A stretch of DNA of 26,578 nt from positions 1 to 26,578 of the forward strand of contig JADJPL010000021.1 of the NCBI GenBank assembly GCA_016713275.1. Reading direction: 5' to 3'. This stretch comes from Haliscomenobacter sp. GTDB taxonomy: Bacteria; Bacteroidota; Bacteroidia; Chitinophagales; Saprospiraceae. The stretch's first letter is position 1. Each line of letters opens with the position of its first letter. A program made the translations under genes and the position numbers. The notes under the pieces are model-generated. The model worked only from the letters and a program-made list of their open reading frames with translations. It ran no database searches and was not told the DNA's origin. Shown here one piece after another: positions 1 through 7,947 of the stretch.

Positions 1-1
1 A

Positions 2-2378
2 CCTGCTGCGGCGCTGGCAAAGAAGATCAACGCAATTCAACGGTACTTCGTGGAGAACACCAGGCTGGGTATTCCCATCATCCCTTTTGATGAGGCGCTG
101 CATGGGTGGTAAGGGGAGGGCGGCTCCGCCTTCCCGCAGTCGATCGCCCTGGCGGCCACCTGGGACACCGACTTGATGACCAGGGTGGCCGGCGCCATTG
201 CCATAGAAACCCGGCAAAGGGGTATCCGGCAAATACTCTCCCCGGTGGTCAATATCGCGTCCGATGTCCGCTGGGGAAGGACGGAGGAAACCTACGGCGA
301 AGACCCCTTTCTCGCTTCGGCCATGGGCGTCTGTTTCGTAAAAGCTTTTGAAACGAGAGGCATCATTACCACGCCCAAACATTTTGTCGCGAACGTGGGC
401 GATGGCGGCCGGGACAGCTACCCCATCCACCACAATGAACGGTTGCTGGAAGAGGTGTATTTCCCCCCCTTCAAAGCCTGCATAGACCAGGGCGGCAGCC
501 GCTCGGTGATGACCGCTTACAATTCGTTGGACGGAGTTGCCGCCTCCTCCAACCACTGGCTGTTGACCGAAAAGCTGAAAAAGCAATGGGGCTTTACCGG
601 TTTTGTGATTTCAGACGCCAATGCCGTTGGCGGCGCCCTGGTGCTGCACAATACCGCCAAGGATTATGCCGAAAGCGGCCTGCATGCGATTACCGGCGGG
701 CTGGACGTGATTTTCCAAACCGATTACCAGCACCACGCGTTGTTCATCCCTCCTTTCCTGGACGGAAGCATGGACAGCAACCGCCTGAACGATGCCGTGG
801 CAAGGGTGCTGAGGGCCAAATTGGAGCTCGGCCTTTTTGAAAATCCCTATATTTCCGAAACCATCCAACCCGATTCCTCGCACAAGCAAATCGCCAGACA
901 GGCTGCCCTGGAGTCCTTTGTGCTGCTGAAAAATGCCCGCTTGCCGGAGCAAGAAAACAACGCCCTGCCTTTTCCCGAAACCATCCGCCGTATCGCCGTC
1001 ATCGGCCCCGATGCCGTAGAAGCGCGTTTAGGCGGCTACAGCGGACCGGGCAATGGGAACGTATCCATTCTCGAAGGACTGAAGCAACGCGCCGGAAAAG
1101 CCATCCAGGTCCTCTATGCCCCCGGTTGTGGCCGCAGCAGTGAAGAACTCGTGCCCGTACCGCCTGCACACCTCCAAACAGACCAGGCCGAAGGCCTGCA
1201 GGCAGCGTATTTTAACAACATCGCCCTTACCGGAGAACCCTTCCTGAATCGCATCGACAAAAAAGTTGATTTCCGCTGGACGCTCTATGGCCCCGCTGCC
1301 GGAATGGATCCCGGCTTTTATGCCGTCCGCTGGACCGGAAAACTAATCGCCCCCGTTACGGGCAACCATAAAATCGGCCTGGAAGGCAACGACGGCTTCC
1401 GTTTATACATCGACAACCAACTGGTGATCGACAACTGGGAAAAGCAATCCTACCGCAGGGTGCTGATCGATTTCGCCCTGGAAAAGGGCCGCCAATATGA
1501 CCTCCACATTGAGTTTTACGAGCCAAGAGGAAATGCGACGATTAAACTGGTATGGGATGTGGGCGCCGATACCAGCTGGCGGAAAAAAATAACCGACGCG
1601 GTGGCCACCGCCAAACAAGCCGACATCGCAGTTATTGCCGCAGGAATCACCGAAGGCGAATTCCAGGACAGGGCGTTGCTGTCTTTGCCCGGCCATCAGG
1701 AAGAACTGATCCAAGCCGTTGCCGCTACCGGCAAACCGGTAGTGGTCCTGCTCGTTGGCGGCAGCGCCATTACGATGGAGAGTTGGAAAGACAAGGTCCA
1801 GGCCATCGGCGCGGTTTGGTACCCCGGCGAAGAAGGCGGCCATGCCATCGCAGCGGTGTTATTTGGCGACTACAACCCCGCCGGCAGATTGCCGATCACC
1901 TATCCGCTACACGAAGGGCAACTTCCGCTGGTCTATAACCACAAACCCACCGGCAGAGGAGATGACTATAACAATTTGTCCGGCCTGCCGCTTTTCCCCT
2001 TTGGCTTCGGGGTTAAGCTATACCCGCTTTGCATACAGCGATATGAAACTGGACAAAAACACCATCGGCGCCGCCGGCTCCACCACCGTTTCGTTTACCA
2101 TAAAAAATACCGGCGCCCGGGATGGCGAGGAAGGCGTCCAATTATATATCCAGGATGTTTTGGCATCGGTAGCCCGGCCTGTGCTGGAGTTGAAAGGCTT
2201 TCAACGGGTGCGCCTGAAAGCCGGAGAAACCAAAACCGTTGCGTTTTCCATTTCCCCTGACATGCTTTCGATGCCCGACCTGCAGCTCAACCGGGTGGTA
2301 GAGCCGGGAGCGTTTCGGGTAATGGTGGGGGGATCGTCAGTGGATATCCGGCTGAAGGACACGTTGACGGTACACTGA
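2..2378 (+). CDS. Glycoside hydrolase family 3 beta-glucosidase with PA14 domain (5'-truncated, interrupted)
   Basis: This is a GH3 exo-glycosidase releasing terminal sugars from beta-linked glycans, entered mid-gene at the window edge. In order it shows the end of the GH3 N-terminal barrel (GRTEETYGEDP, KHF, MTAYNS, and VISDAN with the expected nucleophile Asp at 614-616), the start of the C-terminal domain, a PA14 carbohydrate-binding insert (about 1189-1560), the rest of the C-terminal domain (EGEFQDR, YPGEEGG, FPFGFG) and a fibronectin-III-like tail (about 2050-2378). The reading frame has two lesions. A TAA lies at 110-112, where the family reads HGLVGEGG; loss of one C plus gain of one A would explain it. 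An extra G in GGGG at 2009-2012 shifts the frame, and the following FGLSYTRFAYSDM continues one frame over. Without that correction the protein runs to 2260 with a nonsense tail. The longest uninterrupted piece starts at ATG 173, which is internal to the domain and not a natural start. Confidence 0.88.
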
Positions 2379-2473
2379 GGCGTTGCAGCGGGCCTGGGCG
2401 CTACCCTAAAACTGGGTCCAATTGCACAATTAGACAGAAAACAATTGATATGCGATATGGAGAACCCAATTAA

Positions 2474-2557
2474 TTTTTTAAAGATGTTGTGGTTCGCTTA
2501 TACGATACAAAACCAGGTTTAACTACAATACAACCTTTAAATCAAAATGAATTATGA
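2474..2557 (+). pseudogene. Possible 3' remnant of an unidentified gene overlapping the VOC start
   Basis: A 27-codon stretch is open from just after a TAA at 2471-2473 to TGA at 2555-2557. It reads like a genuine protein end (VVVRLYDTKPGLTTIQPLNQ then NEL). Its stop overlaps the VOC gene start as ATGA, the arrangement of translationally coupled neighbours. It is AT-rich like the VOC gene and unlike the GH3 gene upstream. I do not recognise the family, and no start codon is visible. It could be the tail of a gene brought in together with the VOC gene, or chance. Confidence 0.3.
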
Positions 2558-2925
2558 AATTAGGCGCATTTTCCATTAGTCTTGCGGTAAAAGACATTCA
2601 GAAATCTAAAGCATTCTACGAAAACTTGGGGTTTGCCATTTTAGGCGGTAATATCAATCAAAAATGGCTGATTTTGAAAAATGAAAACGCGATCATAGGT
2701 TTATTCGAAGGTATGTTTGACAAAAACATCATCACCTTTAATCCAGGTTGGGATGAAAATGCCCAAAACGTAGAATCGTTTGATGATGTAAGAGTTATTC
2801 AAGAACATTTGAAAAATTCCGGAATACCATTAACTTCGGAAGCAGACCCCAATTCGAACGGCCCGGCACATATTACGTTGACCGACCCAGATGGAAATTC
2901 TATTCTTATTGACCAGCATAGGTGA
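2554..2925 (+). CDS. VOC-family (glyoxalase/bleomycin-resistance fold) protein
   Basis: This 123-residue protein has the length of a single VOC module made of two beta-alpha-beta-beta-beta units. The first unit begins FSISLAVKDIQKSKAFYENL and carries the typical V-x-D-x-x-x-S-x-x-F-Y-x-x-L-G pattern. The second ends in ITLTDPDGNSILIDQ, the usual D-P-D-G-N closing motif. VOC proteins are metal-dependent lyases, dioxygenases or resistance proteins, and the substrate cannot be told here. No signal peptide is visible, so it is probably cytoplasmic. Base composition is clearly more AT-rich than in the GH3 gene before it and the lipoprotein gene after it, which suggests horizontal acquisition. The start ATG overlaps the stop of a possible upstream gene remnant (ATGA at 2554-2557). 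Confidence 0.85.
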   Translation: MKLGAFSISLAVKDIQKSKAFYENLGFAILGGNINQKWLILKNENAIIGLFEGMFDKNIITFNPGWDENAQNVESFDDVRVIQEHLKNSGIPLTSEADPNSNGPAHITLTDPDGNSILIDQHR

Positions 2926-2976
2926 AACCGGAAGGCGTTGAACTGCCAGACATCGCGGTGTTCAGGGCATGGCAGG

Positions 2977-3120
2977 CCCGTCTCAAAGACCGTCTGCGCC
3001 CTGGCGGAAATGTTTTCTTTTTTCAATTCAAATAAAAAATTGCTTTGCAATTTTTTATTTGAATTGAAAAAAGAAAATAAAATTTCATGCCGGTGGCAAA
3101 GAGTGGTCTTTTGAGACAGG
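2977..3120. repeat. Long palindromic repeat, copy 1
   Basis: This is a nearly 145-base two-tier palindrome. The core is a perfect 31-bp stem (3013-3043 with 3047-3077) around a TTT loop. Its innermost ten bases, AAAAAATTGC and complement, are identical to copy 3. The outer arms pair imperfectly: CGTCTCAAAGACC at 2979-2991 matches GGTCTTTTGAGACAG at 3105-3119. Read on the - strand, the 3' outer arm is AAAGACCACTCTTTGCC, then GGCATGAAAT, which is almost identical to one arm of copies 2 and 3 near 9.7 kb. It lies after the VOC gene and may act as a terminator. The rest of the 2926-3356 gap shows nothing gene-like. Confidence 0.85.
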
Positions 3121-3356
3121 TCCAAAGTTGCTTCGGCGGCCCTTCCCACAGACACCGGGATGCGGAGCCCTAGTGCCATTATGAAAGCGTGCTCTTAGAG
3201 CCACAACAATTAAACCCGGGGGCGCCGAAAACCGATTAGAGTAGGCAAAAACATCTAAAACAGCCAACTACAAACCCAAATCCTCCGGATACAAAAGCAG
3301 GGATGCGCCCTTTGCCAGAAAGGTCATTTTTTGTGGAGAACCAATCCTCCATTCTG

Positions 3357-3896
3357 ATGACTACTAGATCGTATTTCCTCCCGCTGCTGGCATGTGTTCT
3401 GTTCCTCAGCCCGGCTTTTATGTGCCAAAAAGACGACGACGGTACGACACCCTCCGAAAATCCGCACTACACCTCTCTGGTAGGCTATTGGAAACTGGTC
3501 CACGGCCAAACGTTTGCCAAAAATGAGGCAGGCGCCACCATTGTTACCGCCAACCTGAACCCGGGCGTATTTGCCCATGAATTTTTTGCCAATGGCGCCT
3601 ACAAAGGCCACGTCCTGGTGGGAAAACTCACCACGGAATCCGGCAACTGGATGCTCACCGTGCGAAAAACCGAGGGCGCCGACATCGAAGACGGTACCCT
3701 GGCGATCAAAACGGCGTCCACCATGGCCGAGGCCGGAAACTTGTTTGTGGATGCCGACGGCTACCAGCGTTTTACGATCTCATCCCTCAACAGCGTCACC
3801 GGTTCGGGCAAATCCCGTATTTACCTGATCTCAAAACGCTACGCAGGATACCCTTACGCGGAAAACTGGGCCGAATATGCCTTTGAAAAACAATAG
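3357..3896 (+). CDS. Small lipocalin-like outer-membrane lipoprotein, unknown function
   Basis: A 179-residue secreted lipoprotein begins at ATG 3357. That start is preferred over the in-frame ATG at 3303 because it begins a signal peptide (Thr-Thr-Arg, then a hydrophobic stretch) ending at Cys23. The Cys is followed by QKDDD, an acidic tail like the Bacteroidota signal for surface export of lipoproteins. The lipobox AFMC is weak at position -1. The mature part starts LVGYWKLVHG and then alternates short beta-strand-like segments with a closing WAEYAFEK, which resembles the lipocalin-like/DUF domains of small Bacteroidota lipoproteins. That assignment rests on pattern only. The gene is intact and sits 132 bases before the metallophosphoesterase on the same strand. 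Confidence 0.75.
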   Translation: MTTRSYFLPLLACVLFLSPAFMCQKDDDGTTPSENPHYTSLVGYWKLVHGQTFAKNEAGATIVTANLNPGVFAHEFFANGAYKGHVLVGKLTTESGNWMLTVRKTEGADIEDGTLAIKTASTMAEAGNLFVDADGYQRFTISSLNSVTGSGKSRIYLISKRYAGYPYAENWAEYAFEKQ

Positions 3897-3944
3897 GCTA
3901 AATGGAAATAACCCACTTAGCGCGGAATTACCAGCTACGCCTTT

Positions 3945-3952
3945 TACCTTTG
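3945..3952 (+). promoter_or_regulatory. Candidate Bacteroidota -7 box upstream of the metallophosphoesterase
   Basis: TACCTTTG matches the Bacteroidota -7 consensus TAnnTTTG exactly and lies 77 bases before the ATG at 4029. I do not see a convincing -33 TTTG at the expected distance, so this is a weak call. Confidence 0.3.
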
Positions 3953-4028
3953 GGTTTTAACAGGCGGGATAGCGCGAAGGGGAAACGCACCCGGTTTGCG
4001 CCACCGCCATTAACCCAATCTACCACCC

Positions 4029-5006
4029 ATGAACCGGCGTCAATACCTGCAAACCACCCTTACGGGAGCCCTTTCTCTGATCGTGCCCAAAATGGCTTTT
4101 CCTGCTATGCAGTTGCTGGATGCGAAAATCCGGTTTGGCCTGATCGCCGACCTGCACCAGGACCTGATCCACGACGGACTGGACCGCATGCAGGCGTTTG
4201 CGAAAGCCATGAAAAAAGAACGGCCCGATGCCACGATCCAGATGGGCGACTTTGCCCACCCCAGCACCAAAAACCAGGCGGTGATCAGCCTCTTCAATCA
4301 AACCAGCTGCATGCCGTTGCACGTCATCGGCAACCACGACACAGACGGAGGGCACACCAAACAGCAATGCCTCGACGTTTGGGGGATGCCCGCCCGGTAT
4401 TATCAACAGCAGGTCAAGGGAGTCCTCCTGCTGGTGCTCGACGGAAACGAGCCGGGGTCGCCCGGCCACCGGGGCGGATACGCCTCCTACATCGGCCCGG
4501 AACAACGCGCCTGGCTTAGGGAATCCCTGGCAACGGCCACCGGCCCCGTTATCGTCGTGTCGCACCAGCCCCTGGCAGGCCCCATCGCTGTAGACGACGC
4601 CCCGGAAGTGCAAGCTATTCTCAGCGAATTCGCTTCCAAAATCCTGCTGGCCCTCAATGGGCATTCCCACATCGACTACCTGTTGCGCATCAACCAGGTG
4701 TCGTACTTACACGTAAATTCCGCCGCCTACTTCTGGGTAGGCGACCGGTTCAAGCACGCTACCTATCCGCCCGGCATTTCCTCCAAATACCCCGTCGCTT
4801 CCCTTTCCTGCCCCTACCGCGAAAGCCTTTTTGCCACCCTGACTATCGACCCCGCCAACAACACCATCGCTATTCAAGGCCGCGCCACCGAATGGGTAGG
4901 CCCCTCCCCTACCCAACTCGGCCTCGATGCCTATCCTTACCTCCATACGGGCGAGGAGATTGCTCCGCACATCCGGCCACGGGTTATCGAACGGGTTGGA
5001 GGGTAA
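4029..5006 (+). CDS. Exported calcineurin-like metallophosphoesterase
   Basis: This 325-residue protein has all five metal-binding blocks of the calcineurin-like phosphoesterase superfamily: D41-L-H43, G73-D74, G101-N-H-D104, S178-H179 and G211-H-S-H214. These enzymes use a two-metal centre to cleave phosphomonoesters or phosphodiesters; the substrate is unknown here. The N-terminus MNRRQYLQTT followed by a hydrophobic run to about residue 26 looks like a Tat-type twin-arginine signal, so the enzyme is probably exported already folded and metallated. The length fits the family's exported members in Bacteroidota. The start is the first ATG preceding the twin Arg. The gene is intact, unlike several neighbours. 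A weak hairpin (GCAGC-ATG-GCTGC) lies just after the stop. Confidence 0.9.
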   Translation: MNRRQYLQTTLTGALSLIVPKMAFPAMQLLDAKIRFGLIADLHQDLIHDGLDRMQAFAKAMKKERPDATIQMGDFAHPSTKNQAVISLFNQTSCMPLHVIGNHDTDGGHTKQQCLDVWGMPARYYQQQVKGVLLLVLDGNEPGSPGHRGGYASYIGPEQRAWLRESLATATGPVIVVSHQPLAGPIAVDDAPEVQAILSEFASKILLALNGHSHIDYLLRINQVSYLHVNSAAYFWVGDRFKHATYPPGISSKYPVASLSCPYRESLFATLTIDPANNTIAIQGRATEWVGPSPTQLGLDAYPYLHTGEEIAPHIRPRVIERVGG

Positions 5007-5289
5007 GCAGCATGGCTGCAGGACAGGGTGCTTCCTCCCTGCTTGGCCAAAGGCTTTCAGGCTTTGAATATTTTCGGTATCTTTATTGCGGTCCGGCATG
5101 CCCGGACAGGGGAACAGGGATCTGGAACCAACCTATTGGACATTGTAGTTTGGAAGATTCCTCAGAACTATGACTACTTCCAAATATACATGACGCGAAG
5201 TAGTTTGGAAAACTCTCAAACCGCTCCGGGCAGTATATACGGATCAAGGCTTGACAAAATTATCTGCGGATTCGCGATGAAGAGTTTTT
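5007..5289. other. Non-coding stretch with TTTGGAA repeat, possible operator region
   Basis: No credible gene is present. GTAGTTTGGAA occurs twice as a direct repeat (5145-5155 and 5200-5210). The second copy sits in the dyad GTTTG-GAAAACTCT-CAAAC (5203-5221), and the first faces CTTCCAAA at 5177-5184 as an inverted partner. Paired sites like these resemble operators of a dimeric regulator. An ATG at 5277 starts a short AT-containing reading stretch (MKSFCKS) that runs straight into the G-rich block, so a gene start may have been lost here. This is inference only. Confidence 0.3.
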
Positions 5290-6045
5290 GTAAAAGTGGC
5301 GGGGGGGTGGTCGGGCGGGGGGGCGGGCGCCCGGGGGGCGAGTCGGGGGGGGCGGGGGGCGGCGTGGCGGCGGCGTCGGGGCAAGCGGGCGGGAGGGGCG
5401 CTGAAGACCGGGCCCGGTCTGGGGGGCGGGGGCGGGGGGTGCCCCGGCGGGGTGTGAGGCAGGGCAGGGCGGGGGGGGGCCGAAGGGGTGGGTCGGGGCC
5501 CCGCGGCCGGGTGGGGTGATTTTTCTCTGCGGGCGCGCGCAGGGAGGGGCGCGCAGGGGGGGCTGGGGCGGCGGCGGGGCGGCACGGGGGAGGGCGCGCG
5601 GGCGCGGCGAGGGGGCGGGGCGGGGGGGGGCGGCGCGGCGGCGGGGGCGGGGCGGCGCACAAAGTTGGGGCGGGGCTGTGCGGCCCGGCCGGGCGTTGGC
5701 GCGGGGCGTCGTGGCGCCGCGCGGGGCGTGGCGGGGGGGGGCGTCTAACGAGAGGTGCAGCGGAGGGGGGGTAGGCGGGCTGATGCCCGGCGCGCGGGGG
5801 GGGTTGTGGCGGGGCCCGGGGCAAAGGGAGTCTCCATGGGGCGCGATTGAAAGTCAGCAAGCGGGGCGGGTGCCGGGTGGCGGGCCCGGTGGAGGGGGGG
5901 TCGCTGGAGAAGGCTCTTGACGGCGGGAGTTGGTTGTGCTGGCCCGCGGCGCTGCTTTTTAATAGACCAAAGGCGGAACATTCGGTTCTAAAATGGTGAG
6001 CGCGCCGCGGTGGGGAGTAGGGGCTGTTTTTGTTTGGGGGGGTGA
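5290..6045. other. Extreme G-rich low-complexity block, probable artefact
   Basis: From about 5294 to 5930 the + strand is almost entirely runs of G broken by C. In 5341-5400 I count 41 G, 12 C, 4 A and 3 T. G-richness tails off to about 6045. Open frames through it are only arrays of Pro/Arg/Ala (- strand) or Gly/Arg (+ strand) and carry no domain. The block differs sharply from every neighbour. It contains a 16-bp perfect palindrome, AGACCGGGCCCGGTCT, at 5405-5420. The strand-biased G excess is what low-quality poly-G base calls or a misassembly would give; a genuine quadruplex-forming tract is the less likely alternative. From 6046 to 6143 nothing recognisable is seen. Confidence 0.75.
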
Positions 6046-6143
6046 TTCATTCAACATTGCTGGCAACGACGCCAAAGTCCCGTTTCAGGGCCTGGGGCCG
6101 GCGGGATTGCTGAAAGTGCTTCCTTAGACACATTAAACTAATA

Positions 6144-7352
6144 ATGAGCAAAATACGGATAAAAAATTTCGGCCCAATAAAAGAAGGTTGTCAGGACAAT
6201 GACGGTTGGCTGGACATTAAAAAAGTAACTGTTTTTATTGGAAACCAAGGCTCAGGGAAAAGTACGGTTGCCAAATTGATAACCACCTTCAAATGGATTG
6301 AAAAGGCCTTGGTAAGAGGGGACTACAATAAAAAATGGTTTGAAAGTAAAAACAAACTAAAAAACCAATACCTCAACTACCATCGCCTTGAAAATTACCT
6401 CCATACCAATACCATAAACCCCACCCTGATTGAATACATGGGGGATGCCTTCCATATCAATTATGCAAATGATTCCCTTTATATTGAGGAAACGAATAAA
6501 GAAGCCTATTCTTTACCCCAGATAAATGTATGTTCCTGCAGAGAGAAACTTCATCACTTATGTTCGAACCCCAAAAGAGCTAAAACTTTCATCCGCTTCA
6601 TTAAAAGAGTTTTTAACCGAATTTGACAACGCGAAAAATGATTTGAAAGGAGTACTTAAACTTCCAATAAACAATACGGAAGTGGGTATGACAAATTGAA
6701 TGAAACCTTAAACCTAAAAGGCGAAGGCTACAAAGGTGAAATTAACAGAAGCGTCGAGCGGTTTTCAATCCCTTGTTCCTTTGTTTTTGTTCCGTTATTT
6801 AGCGCATTCGGTAAACCAAAACAAAGAATCGATGAGTAGTGAAGAAATGCAACGCTTCAAAAAAGGAGTTGAAGACATTTGGGGGAATGAAAGTTTAACC
6901 GACGAACAGAAAAGAATTGCGCTCTCTGTTTTATCATCCAAATTCAATAAAACTGCCTTTGTTAATGTTGTTGAGAACCTGAACAAAACTTGTTCCTTCA
7001 TCTCAACAAAAAACTTTATAGCCTTCTGGAATTCAACAACATGAACCAGGATAACAAGCTAATCATCACAACCCACAGCCCTTATTTAATAAACTATCTG
7101 ACCCTTGCCGTCAAAGCCCATGTTTAAAAAAGCAAGATAACCGACAAAGACAAACTAAACAATATCATACCGATCAAATCTGCGATCAATGGCGACGACC
7201 TTGCGATTTATGAATTTAGTGAAATAGACGGCTCGATAAAAAAACTTGAAACATTCAATGGCCTCCCTTCCGACTCCAATGAATTAAACGATAGCCTCGA
7301 CGAAAGCAATGAACTTTTTGCGCAGCTTTTAGAAATTCAGCAAGGGTTATGA
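6144..7352 (+). pseudogene. AAA/ABC-type ATPase (AAA_15/AAA_21-like), interrupted five times as read
   Basis: Reassembled across frames, this is a roughly 400-residue ATPase of the RecF/OLD/ABC-like class. It begins MSKIRIKNFGPIKEG and has Walker A at residues 33-41 (GNQGSGKST), the block YVPAERNFITYV, an ABC-signature-like EASSGFQSLVPL, and the late ITTHSPYLINYL block containing the conserved His. As written it cannot be translated. The frame changes near 6522-6528 (extra A), 6684-6687 (missing G), 6735-6736 (extra G) and 6975-6980, and a TAA lies at 7125-7127. The TAA would vanish with one more T and one fewer A (VLKSKITD), so homopolymer errors are likely. The stop TGA at 7350-7352 overlaps the next gene's ATG at 7349, implying coupled translation of a two-gene unit. 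The GC content is lower than in flanking genes. Confidence 0.82.
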
Positions 7353-7858
7353 GCATTGAGTTCCAGGTTCCATCTTGTCAGACCCGTTCCGGCAAAAAGT
7401 TATTCGGACTTTGCGATGACCCGCCTCCCTCTCAAACCACAGCTTATATCGATGAGGCCGATGGTTCAAAATGGATTGCCGTGGTTGTAAATGAGTACGA
7501 GTATCCCGTATTGTTTACTGCGATCGATCGTTGCATTGAAATCAGGAATCCGGATGGAAAAATGGAAAAGCGCTGTGATGGCATGCTAACCTATGGTTCC
7601 AGCGTAATTTTTGTCGAATTGAAACAACGCGGCGGCGCCAAGTCAAATGCGTGGATAAGAGAAGCGGAAGGCCAACTAAAAAATACCATAAGCTATTTTG
7701 AAGAAACGGATCTTTCTGAAAAATACACTCTGAAGATGGCATACATTTCAAACAGTGAACACCCTAAATTCAGGGCAAGCCAAATAGTACGAATGGAGAA
7801 ATTTTTTTCCGAGACCACGTATATTTTAAGAATTGAAGCAAGAATTAACCTACTATAA
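7349..7858 (+). CDS. Small protein with PD-(D/E)XK-like nuclease pattern, partner of the ATPase
   Basis: This 169-residue protein has no signal peptide or membrane segment. Residues 76-92 read C-D77-G-M-L-T-Y-G-S-S-V-I-F-V-E90-L-K92: an Asp, a beta-strand of hydrophobics, then E-x-K, which is the core of PD-(D/E)XK nucleases. The following helix carries EAEGQLKNTI with a Gln (Q109) at the place where many members of that fold place a motif-III Gln. The N-terminal half has four cysteines and no recognisable domain. Translation starts inside the ATPase stop codon (ATGA), so the two products are probably made together and act together. ATPase plus small nuclease pairs are a common design in phage defence, but I cannot match this pair to a named system. 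The nuclease call is from motif spacing only. Confidence 0.6.
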   Translation: MSIEFQVPSCQTRSGKKLFGLCDDPPPSQTTAYIDEADGSKWIAVVVNEYEYPVLFTAIDRCIEIRNPDGKMEKRCDGMLTYGSSVIFVELKQRGGAKSNAWIREAEGQLKNTISYFEETDLSEKYTLKMAYISNSEHPKFRASQIVRMEKFFSETTYILRIEARINLL

Positions 7859-7947
7859 AAGTTGACAAGGATCGCCTTAGATGGGACTATTTGAAATAAT
7901 TCCCCAGGACAGATATCATTGGTTCATTTTCCATCCAACTCTATTCT

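Noticed and set aside
3902..4519. 205-codon + strand frame before and inside the metallophosphoesterase
   Set aside because: It overlaps the real metallophosphoesterase in another frame; its product is Arg/Pro/His-rich without motifs.
5216..5860. Long open frame on the - strand rich in Pro, Arg and Ala (and Gly/Arg frames on the + strand)
   Set aside because: It is only the by-product of G/C homopolymer sequence lacking stop codons; no domain, signal or codon pattern is present.
110..7127. TAA codons at 110-112 and 7125-7127 as true stops or recoded codons
   Set aside because: Both are removed by one missing plus one extra base in adjacent positions that restore family-like residues (GLVGEG; VLKSK), so recoding need not be invoked.
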